Below are positions 34,371-43,616 of a DNA stretch of 64,000 bases, piece by piece. How positions within the stretch are numbered: position 1 is the stretch's first letter; each line of letters opens with the position of its first letter. Both the position numbers and the translations under genes were made by a program. Source of the DNA: an uncultured Coriobacteriaceae bacterium (lineage in GTDB: Bacteria; Actinomycetota; Coriobacteriia; Coriobacteriales; Atopobiaceae). Below the pieces are notes generated by a model. The model was given only the letters and a program-made list of their open reading frames with translations. It made no database searches and was not told the DNA's origin. The stretch is taken from NCBI GenBank assembly GCA_902788705.1, contig CADALE010000008.1:1-64000 (forward strand). Reading direction: 5' to 3'.

Positions 34371-35813
34371 ATGACTACCACATTTGCCGAGCTCGGGCTT
34401 AACGAGCAAATACTTGCCGGGGTGAATGCCCTCGGCTTCACCGAACCAACCCCCGTCCAGGAACAGGCCATCCCGCTGGTGCTAGAGGGCCGTGACCTTG
34501 TGGCCTCGGCGCAGACTGGCACGGGCAAGACCGCGGCCTTCGTGCTGCCGGCACTGCAGCTCATCGCGGGCCTTCGAAGCAATGCGCCGCAGGTAGACGG
34601 TGCCGCTGCGCCGCTTTCCGGCGATGAGGGAGCATCGGTTGCGCAGGCTGCCGCGCCTCAGGAGTCGTCGGATGACCAGCCCAAGCGCAGGCGTCGTCGC
34701 CGTCGTCGCGGAAAGGGCAGCACGCCGGACGCCCCCATCGTCATCCCCGACGTGCCCACGGCACCGCTCGCCCTCGTGGTAACCCCCACGCGCGAGCTTG
34801 CCCAGCAGATCGAGCGCGTGACCACCGTCGTATGCGGGTTCACCGGCCAGCGCTCGGTCATCGTGATGGGAGGCGCGCGCTTCGACCGGCAGCTTGCCGA
34901 GCTGGCACTGGGGTGCGATCTGCTGGTGGCCACGCCCGGACGCCTGATCGACCTCATGGAGCGCAAGGCCGTCGACCTGTCGCAGGTGCGGATACTCGTG
35001 CTGGACGAGGCCGACCGCATGCTTGACATGGGCTTTTGGCCCAGTGTACGCCGCATCATGCAGGCCTTGCCCAAGGAGCGGCAGAACCTGCTGTTCTCGG
35101 CCACCATCCCGCCCAGCATCAAGAGCACCGTCGACGCGATGCTGGTGGATCCGGCGCTCGTCGAGATAGCGCGCATCGGCCAGACGGCCGACACCGTGGA
35201 GGAGCACCTCTGCCCGGTCACGCAGGGGCAGAAGACACAGCTTCTGGCGCAGCTCATCCGCACGGGCGGGGCTGAGTCGGACGCCGTGCCCGAGCGCGTG
35301 CTGGTGTTCTGCCGCACGAAGCATCGCGTGGACGACGTGAGCGCAACGCTCAAGTCGGCAGGCTTCAAGGTAGAGGTGATGCATGCCGACCGCAGGCAGG
35401 AGGCGCGCGAGAAGGCGCTGCAGCGATTCCGCGACGGCAAGGTGCAGGTACTGGTGGCTACCGACGTGATGAGCCGCGGCATCGACGTAAGCGGCATCGA
35501 CGCCGTGGTCAACTACGACGTGCCCATGGACCCGGAGGACTACGTGCACCGCATCGGCCGCACAGGCCGCGCCGGTGCAACGGGCCACGCGTACACCTTC
35601 GTGGCCCCCGACGAGGTGAGCCAGCTGCGCGAGGTTGAGTACTTCATGCACAAGCTGGTGCCTGTGTGGGACCTTCCTGGATTTGACTATGACACGGGGC
35701 GCATCATTCCGCAGGCCGGCAGGTCTACCACCAAGCCGACGCGCACGATGTTCTCGGGGTCGAGGTCGCGCGGCAAGGGACCCTCCGGCGGACGCTACGG
35801 GCGCCATTACTAG
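34371..35813 (+). CDS. DEAD/DEAH-box RNA helicase with Arg-rich insert
   Basis: The 480-residue protein has the full DEAD-box series: Q-motif FTEPTPVQEQAIP, motif I SAQTGTGKTAAF, Ia PTRELAQQ, Ib TPGRLIDL, II VLDEADRM, III FSATIPP, and VI HRIGRTGRAG. Between motifs I and Ia there is an insert of about 55 residues containing RRRRRRRRGKG, unusual because this spacing is normally short. The tail is basic and Gly/Ser-rich (SRSRGKGPSGGRYGR), typical of RhlE/CshA-like helicases that act in RNA decay and ribosome assembly. The ATG at 34371 is favoured because the promoter leaves no room for an earlier start. The methyltransferase gene follows by 14 bases. Confidence 0.95.
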   Translation: MTTTFAELGLNEQILAGVNALGFTEPTPVQEQAIPLVLEGRDLVASAQTGTGKTAAFVLPALQLIAGLRSNAPQVDGAAAPLSGDEGASVAQAAAPQESSDDQPKRRRRRRRRGKGSTPDAPIVIPDVPTAPLALVVTPTRELAQQIERVTTVVCGFTGQRSVIVMGGARFDRQLAELALGCDLLVATPGRLIDLMERKAVDLSQVRILVLDEADRMLDMGFWPSVRRIMQALPKERQNLLFSATIPPSIKSTVDAMLVDPALVEIARIGQTADTVEEHLCPVTQGQKTQLLAQLIRTGGAESDAVPERVLVFCRTKHRVDDVSATLKSAGFKVEVMHADRRQEAREKALQRFRDGKVQVLVATDVMSRGIDVSGIDAVVNYDVPMDPEDYVHRIGRTGRAGATGHAYTFVAPDEVSQLREVEYFMHKLVPVWDLPGFDYDTGRIIPQAGRSTTKPTRTMFSGSRSRGKGPSGGRYGRHY

Positions 35814-35827
35814 GACCGAGGACAGCT

Positions 35828-37132
35828 ATGAAGCAGGTTCGCCCATATCCGCAGGTCATCGTCACGCGAAAGGCCGCGCGAGCCCTCTCGGCCGGACACC
35901 CGTGGGTATTCGAGGGCGAGGTTCTGCGCGTGCAGCCGTCGCCCCTTGACTGCACGCCAGCCGAGAACGGCTGCGTGGTGGACGTACTTGAGGAGAACGG
36001 CACCTGGCAGGGGGCCGGCCTGCTTTCGGAGCACAGCAAGATTCGCGTGCGCGTGGTGACGCGCAACGCCAACGACCGTCTTGACGAGGCGTTCTGGCGC
36101 CGCAAGCTGGAATGGGCCTGGCGCCATCGCGTGACGTGCATGGGCGCCCTGGCTTCGGGCTGCGGCGAGGCCCCCGACACCGACTGCTGCCGCGTGGTGT
36201 TCAGCGAGGCCGACGGGTTCCCGGGCTTGGTGGTCGACCGCTACGAGCAGGTATTGGTTGCCCAGGTGGGCACCGTTGGCATGGAGCGGCTGCGTGGCAC
36301 GCTGTACCCGCTGCTGCTTGACGTGCTGCGCGCCGACGGGCAGGACGTGCAGGACATCTACGAGCGCAACGACGCCCCCACGCGCGAGAAGGAGGGCCTC
36401 GCATCATATAAGGGCTGGTGGACGGCCAATGATGCGCCATCAGGCGACGGCACTGCGCCAGACACGCGCATCGTGGTGCACGAGAACGGGCTTGCCTTCT
36501 CGCTTGACCTGGCCAACAGCCAGAAGACTGGCTTCTTCCTTGACCAGAAGTACAACCGGCGAGCGGTGCGCAACCTCGCGTACGGACGGCGCGTGCTTGA
36601 CTGCTTCTGCCACGTGGGACCGTTTGGGATGAATGCGGCTGCTGGCGGGGCAAGCTACGTGCGATGCGTTGACGTGAGCCAGCTTGCGCTCGACCTTGCC
36701 CACGAGAACGCGCGCATGAACCACATGGACAACATCATGGGTTTCACCTGCGCAAACGTGCTTGACTACCTACCCGAGCTACGCCGCGACCGCGCTCGTC
36801 TGCGCGAGGAGGGCGGGCCCTTCGACCTCATCGTGCTTGACCCGCCGGCCTTTACCAAGAGTCGCGGCACCGTGAGCCATGCGGCGCGAGGCTATCGCCA
36901 GATTAACGCGGACGCGATGCGGCTTCTGCCTCGCGGCGGCTACCTTGCCACGTGCAGCTGCTCGCACTTCATGACGCGTGACCTGCTGGCGCAGGCCATC
37001 GCCGAGGCGGCGCACGACGCAAACGTGCAGCTACGACAGGTTGAGGAGCGGCAGCAGGCACCCGATCACCCCATCCTGTGGGGCGTTCCCGAGACGCACT
37101 ACCTGGACTTCTTCATCTTCCAAGTGGTCTAG
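35828..37132 (+). CDS. Class I SAM-dependent rRNA methyltransferase, RlmI-like
   Basis: The 434-residue protein has an N-terminal PUA domain (ALSAGHPWVFEGEV) and a Rossmann methyltransferase domain: FFLDQKYNRRAVR, motif I VLDCFCHVGPFGMNAAAGGA, motif IV VLDPPAFTKSR, then ATCSCSHFM. This is the RlmI/YwbD family of 23S rRNA m5C methyltransferases (COG1092). A 25-30-residue insert after YERNDAPTREKEGL is somewhat longer than in E. coli RlmI. Being cotranscribed with a helicase fits ribosome maturation. The target base is inferred from the family only. Confidence 0.92.
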   Translation: MKQVRPYPQVIVTRKAARALSAGHPWVFEGEVLRVQPSPLDCTPAENGCVVDVLEENGTWQGAGLLSEHSKIRVRVVTRNANDRLDEAFWRRKLEWAWRHRVTCMGALASGCGEAPDTDCCRVVFSEADGFPGLVVDRYEQVLVAQVGTVGMERLRGTLYPLLLDVLRADGQDVQDIYERNDAPTREKEGLASYKGWWTANDAPSGDGTAPDTRIVVHENGLAFSLDLANSQKTGFFLDQKYNRRAVRNLAYGRRVLDCFCHVGPFGMNAAAGGASYVRCVDVSQLALDLAHENARMNHMDNIMGFTCANVLDYLPELRRDRARLREEGGPFDLIVLDPPAFTKSRGTVSHAARGYRQINADAMRLLPRGGYLATCSCSHFMTRDLLAQAIAEAAHDANVQLRQVEERQQAPDHPILWGVPETHYLDFFIFQVV

Positions 37133-37168
37133 CGCCGCCCTCCACCGGGGGCAGCCTCAAAGCAGGCG

Positions 37169-38164
37169 CTACGCCAGGCCACGCTCGGCGCGTACCTGCT
37201 CGTCAAGCATGTCGTGCAGCAAGACGCCGTCAACATTGCCGCCAGTTATGACCAGCGCGATGTCGTGGCCGCCAACCAGCTCCTGGTGCGCACGCACCGC
37301 AGCCACCACCATGGCGCTGCCGCCCTCGATCACGCACTGCTCCTGGCGAGCCATATAGCAGAAGGCCTCGCGAATCTCGGACTCCTCGACAATGACCAGC
37401 TGGTCAATGAGGTCGGGCAACATCTCGAAGGCAAGGCGCCCAATGCCGCCCACCACGGCATCGCAGATGGTCTCGCCCACCGTGGGGTACGAGCTGTAGC
37501 AGATGCCGTCGGCAAGCGAGCGTGCCACGGCCGGGCAGGCCGCCGTCTGCACGCCCACGATGCGCACGTCGGGCTTGAGGTACTTTGCGGCAACGGCCAC
37601 GCCCGTGGCCAGGCCGCCGCTGCCCATGGGCACCACGATGGTGTCCACCTTGCCATGAACGGCCATCAGCTCGTAGCCGATGGTTCCCTGGCCTGCGTAG
37701 ACGCGGGGGTCGACGTCGCCAGGATCCACGTAAAACAGCTCGTGGCGGTCGATGTAGTTAAGTCCCAGGGTCAGCGAGTTCTCGTAGCTGGTGCCCATCG
37801 TCATGATGCGCGCGCCGTAGAAGCGAATACGGTCCAGCTTGGTGCGTGGGATTCCCTCCGGCACGATGACCACGCAGTTCTCGATGCCCAGCAGGTGCGC
37901 GGCGTACGCCACCGCAATGCCATGGTTGCCGGTAGAGATGGTGCCCACGCCGCGGGCCACCTGCTCGCGCGGTAGCTGCGCAAGCACGTTGAGCGCGCCA
38001 CGAATCTTGAAGCTCTTCCCTAGCTGCTGGCTTTCCAGCTTGAATCGATAGCGGTGATCGTCATCGTTGAGGTAGATTGAGTCTTCGAGGGGGGTCCTCC
38101 GAATGAAGTCGCAGATGCGCACGTACGCGTTGCGTACGTCCTGGCCGTCAAAGCGCTGCAGCAT
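37169..38164 (-). CDS. Threonine ammonia-lyase / serine dehydratase (short form)
   Basis: This fold-type II PLP enzyme deaminates threonine to 2-oxobutyrate or serine to pyruvate. The 331-residue protein has the PLP lysine in GKSFKIRGALNVL, the substrate loop STGNHGIAVAYAA and the phosphate-binding VPMGSGGLATG. No C-terminal ACT domain is present, so it resembles the catabolic TdcB type rather than isoleucine-inhibited IlvA. The ATG at 38164 follows GAGGAGAGGGG. It is convergent with the methyltransferase gene. Upstream, TACCAAA and TTTGGTA near 38194 and 38249 form a possible operator. Confidence 0.9.
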   Translation of the reverse strand: MLQRFDGQDVRNAYVRICDFIRRTPLEDSIYLNDDDHRYRFKLESQQLGKSFKIRGALNVLAQLPREQVARGVGTISTGNHGIAVAYAAHLLGIENCVVIVPEGIPRTKLDRIRFYGARIMTMGTSYENSLTLGLNYIDRHELFYVDPGDVDPRVYAGQGTIGYELMAVHGKVDTIVVPMGSGGLATGVAVAAKYLKPDVRIVGVQTAACPAVARSLADGICYSSYPTVGETICDAVVGGIGRLAFEMLPDLIDQLVIVEESEIREAFCYMARQEQCVIEGGSAMVVAAVRAHQELVGGHDIALVITGGNVDGVLLHDMLDEQVRAERGLA

Positions 38165-38369
38165 GGGAGCCCCTCTCCTCGGGTTCCTATAAGATACCAA
38201 AGCAAAATGCAGGTATGCAAACTGCTTCTCTTTTGCAACATATATTTGGTACAGAGCATGTGAAGCCGGTGAGTGGGCGCTAGCGGGACATTGGGGCACG
38301 GCCCTCTCGCCCGCTCGCCTTCCCTTCACCCTATACTTTGGTTGGAAGGCCACGAAAGGCAAGGTGACC

Positions 38370-38852
38370 ATGAACCAGCAAGACCAGCGAGAAGTAGACG
38401 AGGCATTCATGCGCCTAGCGCTTGGCGAGGCGGCGCAGGCGGCGGCAGAGGGCGAGGTGCCGATCGGCGCCGTGGTGGTGTGCGACGGCCAGGTAGTCTC
38501 CCGCGCGCACAACCGACGCGAGCAGGACGCCGACCCTTCTGCACATGCGGAGTTCGTCGCGCTGGTTGACGCTGCGAGAGCGCTGGGTCGTTGGCGGCTT
38601 ACGGGCTGCACGGCATACGTGACGCTTGAGCCATGCCTGATGTGCGCCGGCCTCATGGTTAACGCGCGGATCGACCGCTGCGTGTATGGCGCGCCTGACC
38701 CTAAGGGGGGTGCCCTGGGCACGCTGTACGACGTGAGCCATGACGCACGCCTGAACCATGCGTTCGAGGTAGAAGGCGGCGTGCTGGCCGACGAGTGCGG
38801 CGGCATGCTACGGGATTTCTTCCGAGCGAGGCGCAAGAAGCGGGAGCAATAG
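38370..38852 (+). CDS. tadA: tRNA adenosine(34) deaminase
   Basis: TadA converts A34 to inosine in tRNA-Arg(ACG). The 160-residue protein has the zinc site PSAHAEFVALVDA (His and catalytic Glu) and LEPCLMCAGLMVNARI (two Cys), and YGAPDPKGGALGTLYDV near the C-terminus. The ATG at 38370 has AAGG five bases upstream; a GTG two codons earlier overlaps it. It is on the plus strand, divergent from the dehydratase gene, and ends in a hairpin at 38887. Confidence 0.95.
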   Translation: MNQQDQREVDEAFMRLALGEAAQAAAEGEVPIGAVVVCDGQVVSRAHNRREQDADPSAHAEFVALVDAARALGRWRLTGCTAYVTLEPCLMCAGLMVNARIDRCVYGAPDPKGGALGTLYDVSHDARLNHAFEVEGGVLADECGGMLRDFFRARRKKREQ

Positions 38853-38886
38853 CAAGGCGTCGCCAACCCCATTGGCTAGGTTGTCA

Positions 38887-38912
38887 CCTTGTGCGTTGTG
38901 CGTGGCACAAGG
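38887..38912 (+). terminator. Hairpin after tadA
   Basis: CCTTGTGC (38887-38894) pairs perfectly with GCACAAGG (38905-38912), 34 bases after the tadA stop, followed by CGGCGTTTCG; a weak intrinsic terminator. Confidence 0.55.
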
Positions 38913-39045
38913 CGGCGTTTCGTGACATGACATCAATTTATTAACGAAGCCCTCAGAGGCCAAATTTGGCCAGCAAATTGGCAAGATGGGATAGATGACC
39001 TTGCTATGTGGCTTGCCTCAAGCCGAGTGAGGCCCAAACGGCGCC

Positions 39046-39125
39046 TTCCGGTCGTACATCCGTGACGTTTCGTGTTTTGAATCCTGCGGCTCAATGCGGG
39101 AAACGTCACGGATGTACGACCGGAA
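39046..39125. repeat. Inverted-repeat element A3 (family A)
   Basis: Arms 39046-39071 and 39100-39125 are perfect 26-bp complements containing TCGTACATCCGTGACGTTTC. The 28-base loop has TTTTGAATCCTGCGGC. The loop length equals that of A1 and A4. Confidence 0.92.
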
Positions 39126-39262
39126 AAGGCCCAATCGCTCTTACCCGAGTGATGTGACACCAGATTCCTATAGTGGAGTACCGTATACCTGCCGAAAACT
39201 CTTGTTCTAGTCCGTTTGCGCACCGCCATCGGCGCATTCGAGCGACTTTGACACTGCCGCAC

Positions 39263-39301
39263 AAAAGCAGGGACCAGAGGGAAGCTCCCCCTGGCCCCTG
39301 C
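39263..39301 (-). terminator. Intrinsic terminator of lemA
   Basis: GCAGGGACCAGAGGG pairs with CCCCTGGCCCCTGC; the two mismatches become U-G pairs only in minus-strand RNA, which fixes its direction. TTTT follows (39263-39266), 31 bases after the lemA stop. Confidence 0.85.
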
Positions 39302-39331
39302 GACGATGCGGGACGTGTGAGAACGCGCAGC

Positions 39332-39883
39332 CTAGAACTTGACCTGCGGTGCCTGGCGTGCGGACTCGTCGGTAACCACGAAGCCCTGGCGACGCTGGTA
39401 GCGCGAGCCGGCCACGAGGTTGCCCGGGAACGTGGTGATGGCGTTGTTGTACTCGAGCACGCAGTCGTTGTAGCTCATGCGGGCGTAGCTGATGCGGTTC
39501 TCGGTGTCGGTGAGGTCGGCCTGCAGCTGCTGGAAGTTGGCGTTTGCCTTGAGCTCGGGATAGGCCTCGGCAACCACGAGCAGGCGGCTGATCGCGCTGG
39601 ACAGCTCGGAGGATGCGGCCATCTTCTGCTCGGGCGTGGCGGCACCGGCAACGGCGGCGCGGGCCTGCGTGACGGCCTGGAGCGTCTCGGACTCGTGCGA
39701 CGCATATCCCTTCACGGTCTCAACGAGGTTGGGGATGAGGTCGTTACGACGCTGCAGCTGGGCATCGATGGTCTGCCAGGCGTTGTCGCAGCGGTTGTAC
39801 TTGGTGACGATTCCGTTGTTGATGGAAACCCAGGCGACGCCGACCACGACGGCAAGGGCAGCCACAGCTAGTAGGATGGCCAT
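39332..39883 (-). CDS. lemA: LemA family protein
   Basis: The 183-residue protein has one N-terminal membrane helix (about 3-20) with a short outside N-terminus and a four-helix-type LemA domain: NNGIVTKYNRCDNAWQTIDA, QRRNDLIPNLVETVKGYASHE, then ENRISYARMSYNDCVLEYN and FPGNLVAG, given here as short pieces of the conserved pattern. LemA function is poorly known; it is often found with TPM or protease-like genes, but here it stands alone. GGAGG precedes its ATG. It begins only 25 bases after tRNA-Ser on the same strand. Confidence 0.95.
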   Translation of the reverse strand: MAILLAVAALAVVVGVAWVSINNGIVTKYNRCDNAWQTIDAQLQRRNDLIPNLVETVKGYASHESETLQAVTQARAAVAGAATPEQKMAASSELSSAISRLLVVAEAYPELKANANFQQLQADLTDTENRISYARMSYNDCVLEYNNAITTFPGNLVAGSRYQRRQGFVVTDESARQAPQVKF

Positions 39884-39908
39884 GATACCTCCTCGTACGA
39901 AGCTTACT

Positions 39909-39995
39909 GGCGGAGAGGGTGGGATTCGAACCCACGAGACCTTTCGGCCCGGCGGTTTTCAAGACCGCTGCAATCGACCACTCTGCCACCTCTCC
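39909..39995 (-). tRNA. tRNA-Ser (anticodon UGA)
   Basis: Class II cloverleaf on the minus strand: acceptor GGAGAGG/CCTCTCC, anticodon loop CTTGAAA, long variable arm CGGGCCGAAAGGTCTCG, T-arm GTGGGTTCGAATCCCAC, discriminator G and encoded CCA. No terminator separates it from lemA. Confidence 0.97.
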
Positions 39996-40106
39996 ATGTG
40001 TAAACATGATACCCCAACGTGGGGCTGTTGATACCCTTGTTTGGGCTTGGGTCCAAGGCCGTCGCGGGTCGTGCGCCTTCGGTCGTGCGCCATCGGTCGT
40101 GCGCCG

Positions 40107-41381
40107 TCAGTACCCCAGGGCCTGCAGGGCAAACATGATCACCGTAAGCACCGTGACCGACACGATGGTGAACCACATGAGCGCGTTCCACAGGCGGCTG
40201 TTGCGATAGGCCCCCATCACGTGGCGGTCGCTGGCGATGCCCACCATGAAGTACAGCAGCACCGGCAGCAGCACACCATTGATGACCTGCGCCGCCATCA
40301 TGATGCCAAAGAGGTTTGCCCCGGGAATCAGCACGATGACCGCGGAGATGACCAGGATGGCCGTGATGATGCCACGGTAGGCAGGCGCCTCCTGCCAGGT
40401 GCGGTCGCTGCCACGCTCCCAGCCAAAGGCCTCGCAGATGGCGCTGGAGGTGATGCCGGGCAGCACGCAGGCCGCCAGAAACGACGCGCCGATGAGGCCC
40501 GCTCCAAAGAGCGCCTGGGCATAGGGGCCAACCAGCGGCGCGAGCGCCTTCGCGGCGTCCTCGGCACCCTCGACCACGATGCCGGCGGGAAAGAGCACCG
40601 CACCGGTAACCAGGATGATGAACCACGAGATGGCGCTGGCCACGATGGAGCCCGCCACGGTATCGATGCGCTGGTAGGGTATGTCGCTCTCGCGGGCGTC
40701 GCGCTCCACGACGTTGCTCTGGGCAAGGAAGATCATCCACGGCGCGATGGTGGTGCCCACCAGCGCCACGATGAGCGAGAGGTAGGACAGCTCGGGATAC
40801 ACCGGCGGTACCACCGTGTCATGGAAGGCCTGCGCCCAGTCGGGACCCACCATGAAGCCAGCCACCACGTAGGTAAGAAACACGCAGCTGATGGCCAGCA
40901 GCACCTTCTCGATGCGGCGGTACGAGCCGCTCATGGCCAGCATCCAGATGGCGAAGGCCGAGGCAGGCACCGACACGAACGTGGGAATGCCAAAGAGGGC
41001 GAAGCCCGATGCGATGCCAGCGAACTCCGAGAGGGTGACCGTGGCGTTGGACACCAGAAGCGCCAGCATGGCCACCACCGACAGGCGCACGCCGTACTGC
41101 TCGCGGATAAGCGAGGCGAAGCCCTTGCCCGTGACGCAGCCCATGCGCGCGGCCGTCTCCTGCACCACGATGAGCAGAAGGCACATGACCGGAACCGTCC
41201 ACAGCAGGCCGTATCCGTAGAGGGCGCCCGAGTTGGAGTAGGCCGCCACGCCGCCGGCGTCGGCGCCAGCAAGGGCCGCCACCATCCCAGGCCCGATGGC
41301 CGCAAGCACCTTGCGGGCCTCGAGGGGCTGGCGTGGCGGGCGGTCGTCGGGCCGCGCGGACCTCCTACGTGCCGCCGACAT
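40107..41381 (-). CDS. NRAMP-related Mg2+ transporter (NRMT-type, SLC11 family)
   Basis: The 424-residue protein has about 11 membrane helices and the NRAMP layout, but not the transition-metal site. In helix 1 the usual DPGN is DAGG ([17 protein letters not shown]), and in helix 6 the usual MPHN is [11 protein letters not shown], so Met is replaced by Ala. Loss of the Asn and Met ligands is the mark of NRMT proteins, Mg2+ transporters described in Eggerthella lenta and relatives. Its ATG overlaps the TGA of the MgtE-like gene by one base (TGATG), so the two are translationally coupled. Mg2+ rather than Mn2+ transport is therefore the best inference. The frame stays open upstream within the previous gene. 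Confidence 0.88.
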   Translation of the reverse strand: MSAARRRSARPDDRPPRQPLEARKVLAAIGPGMVAALAGADAGGVAAYSNSGALYGYGLLWTVPVMCLLLIVVQETAARMGCVTGKGFASLIREQYGVRLSVVAMLALLVSNATVTLSEFAGIASGFALFGIPTFVSVPASAFAIWMLAMSGSYRRIEKVLLAISCVFLTYVVAGFMVGPDWAQAFHDTVVPPVYPELSYLSLIVALVGTTIAPWMIFLAQSNVVERDARESDIPYQRIDTVAGSIVASAISWFIILVTGAVLFPAGIVVEGAEDAAKALAPLVGPYAQALFGAGLIGASFLAACVLPGITSSAICEAFGWERGSDRTWQEAPAYRGIITAILVISAVIVLIPGANLFGIMMAAQVINGVLLPVLLYFMVGIASDRHVMGAYRNSRLWNALMWFTIVSVTVLTVIMFALQALGY

Positions 41382-43249
41382 CACGACCACGCCCCGACCA
41401 TAAGCGCCGCCACGACGTAGATCACGCAGGTGACCGCCATCGAGGTGAGGCGCATCGTGGATCCGGTGGGGCCCTCGCCCTCGGCGTCGCGCTTGCGAAT
41501 GAACAGCAGGTAGAGCGGTGCTGTGAGGTAGCTGAAGGCCACGCAGCCGCCAGCGATGGCGAAGCCCATCAGCATCGTCTGCGCCATGCTGGAGCCCGAC
41601 ACCCATGCGTCGCCCGCCAAAAACATCGGGCTCACGTCGTCAAGCATGTTGGTGATGCCATATATCACCAGGTAGATCAGCAGGCCAAAGGTGATGCCCG
41701 AGGACACGCCGCGCACCAGGAAGCCCATGGACGAGGGAGCGTCCTCGTCGTCGGGGTCGTGCTCGACGCAGAAGGCGGTGACCGAGCGCACCATGTCGAC
41801 GGCGGCTCGCAGGGCCACGGGAAGGCCCAGCGAGAGCAGGATGCCGTTCAGTGGGTTGCCGCCCACCTCGCCGGTGACGGCCGCGAGCACGGCTATGGAC
41901 AGCGCCCACAGGAAGAACCACGCCTCGTGCACCACCAGGCGGGCCAGCACGCGGTCGGCAGTGCCCTCCTCGCCCGGCGCCGCGCCACCAACCAGCGCAA
42001 GGTCCTCCTCGTGCTCCTCCTGCAGCACCTCGAGGGCGTCGTCCACCGTGACGATGCCGATGAGGTGCTCGTCGTCGTCCACGACGGGCATGGCCAGCAG
42101 GTTGTACTTGGCGATGTCCTGGGCCACGTCCTCCTGGTCGTCCTCGGGGCTGGCGGTAACCAGGTCGGCGGAGGCGATGCTGGCAAGCGGCGTGTCGGGC
42201 GCGCTTACCAGCAGGTTGACCAGCGTTACCACGCCTACCAGCCGCTTTTCGGCGTCAACTAGGTACACGTAGCGCACCGACTCGAAGTCCTCCTCAAGCT
42301 CTGCCAGGGCTTGCACCGCGTCGGCCACCGTGCCGTGCTGGTCCACCGCCACGAACTCGGAGGTCATGATGCGGCCCGCGGTGTCCTCGCGGTAGCCCAG
42401 CAGCTGACGGATGGCGGCCTGCTCCTTTACGCCCATCAGCCGCAGCAGCTTCTCGGCGCGCTCGTAGTCAAGCTCGCTCACCAGCTCGGCCGCATCGTCG
42501 GGGTCCATCTCGGACAGCATCTTGGATGCAGCGCTGTCCTCCATGCGGCCCACCAGCTCGGCAGCCATCCCGTCGTCGTCCAGCTCGGCCACGGCCTCGG
42601 CGGCCATCTCGTCGTCGAGGGTGTCAAACACCTGCCCGCGCAGGCGCGGGTCCAACCGCTCGATGATGTCGGCGATGTCGGCCGGATGCATGTCGTCAAG
42701 GGTCTTGTGGCTTACTGACAGCTTCACGTCGGAGAGGTCGCGCTCAAGCAGGTCCATGTAGTTCCAGGCAATGATGCGCTCGGGGATGGGATGGCCCAGC
42801 GCCCGCGCGGCGCGGCACACCAGCGACTCGAAGCGCGGGGAAAGCGAGCGCAGCAGGCCGCGCAGACCCACCTCGGCGCCAAGCAGGCGCAACTGGGACG
42901 AGCTGGTGTCGGACAGCTTGAGGTCGTTCACGCGCACGACGCGCATGCCGCGCGTGTCCACGATCTGCTTGTCAAGCAGGTCGCGCGCGATGAGCACCTC
43001 GGAAGGCTGCAGGTAGGAGAAGCGCAGGTCGGTGGAGGGTACCTTAAGCTGCACCTCGTTCTCATCGAAGCTGGCCACGTACTTGCGCCAGCTAATCATG
43101 AAGGGCGTCTTACCCGGGCCCATGAACGCCAGCGACGTGACGCGCGGGAACACCTCTCCGGTAGCGATGCCCAAGTCGGACACCGTACCGAGGCGCTCTC
43201 CGTCAGAATCGTAGATAGAGTTACCCAGAAGCTGGGAAAGGTAGATCAT
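41381..43249 (-). CDS. MgtE-related magnesium transporter/sensor with PRC-barrel
   Basis: The 622-residue protein has, in order: a PRC-barrel (MIYLSQLLGNSIYDSDGERLG, about 1-80), a second PRC-like segment (IVDTRGMRVVRVNDLKL), the MgtE_N superhelical domain (HPADIADIIERLDP through EQAAIRQLLGY), two CBS domains (REDTAGRIMTSEF, YNLLAMPVVDDDEHLIGIVTVDDALE), and about five membrane helices. The membrane part has VGGNPLNGILLSLGLP where MgtE has the Mg2+-site GGNAG-type motif, so the pore is divergent. CBS and N domains sense Mg2+ in MgtE. Together with the NRMT gene it suggests a Mg2+-gated pair. AGGAG lies six bases before the ATG at 43249. Confidence 0.88.
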   Translation of the reverse strand: MIYLSQLLGNSIYDSDGERLGTVSDLGIATGEVFPRVTSLAFMGPGKTPFMISWRKYVASFDENEVQLKVPSTDLRFSYLQPSEVLIARDLLDKQIVDTRGMRVVRVNDLKLSDTSSSQLRLLGAEVGLRGLLRSLSPRFESLVCRAARALGHPIPERIIAWNYMDLLERDLSDVKLSVSHKTLDDMHPADIADIIERLDPRLRGQVFDTLDDEMAAEAVAELDDDGMAAELVGRMEDSAASKMLSEMDPDDAAELVSELDYERAEKLLRLMGVKEQAAIRQLLGYREDTAGRIMTSEFVAVDQHGTVADAVQALAELEEDFESVRYVYLVDAEKRLVGVVTLVNLLVSAPDTPLASIASADLVTASPEDDQEDVAQDIAKYNLLAMPVVDDDEHLIGIVTVDDALEVLQEEHEEDLALVGGAAPGEEGTADRVLARLVVHEAWFFLWALSIAVLAAVTGEVGGNPLNGILLSLGLPVALRAAVDMVRSVTAFCVEHDPDDEDAPSSMGFLVRGVSSGITFGLLIYLVIYGITNMLDDVSPMFLAGDAWVSGSSMAQTMLMGFAIAGGCVAFSYLTAPLYLLFIRKRDAEGEGPTGSTMRLTSMAVTCVIYVVAALMVGAWS

Positions 43250-43457
43250 GCGTGCTCCTTCGCTTATGCACCCCACGGCGCGCCCAGCGAAGGTGGCACC
43301 GAGGGGTCATCGACTGTAAGGTCGAGGTTTCATCAATGACCCTTCTCTTGGTAATTGGTATGCACATGCACAGACGTGCACGAACCATTCTACTTCTCTG
43401 GTCGGGATAGGCAACCAAAGAATCCATGGACACCCATCTCCCACGCAGGAGCAAGAG

Positions 43458-43530
43458 GGGCGGGCTGTCCTGTGCCCTCGAAGCGACATCCGCGAAGCGC
43501 TGAGCAAGGAGGGCACAGGACGGCCCGCCC
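43458..43530. repeat. Inverted-repeat element B1 (constant-loop family B)
   Basis: Arms 43458-43479 and 43509-43530 pair over 22 bp with one T-G wobble. The 29-base loop contains CATCCGCGAAGCGCTGAG, identical in all four family-B copies. Confidence 0.92.
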
Positions 43531-43616
43531 ACCCTTCTTTTCTTCCCACGCACAAGTTCCGGAGGAAGGCAGCCCTCCGAGGGGGACAATCAGACCGAAA
43601 CAGCCCCGAACAAGGA

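Larger units (their letters stand above)
38853..39331. other. Convergent tadA/lemA intergenic region
   Basis: This 479-base gap holds the tadA hairpin, a perfect 14-bp palindrome GGCCAAATTTGGCC (38958-38971), element A3 (39046-39125) and the lemA terminator. No gene is seen. Confidence 0.7.
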
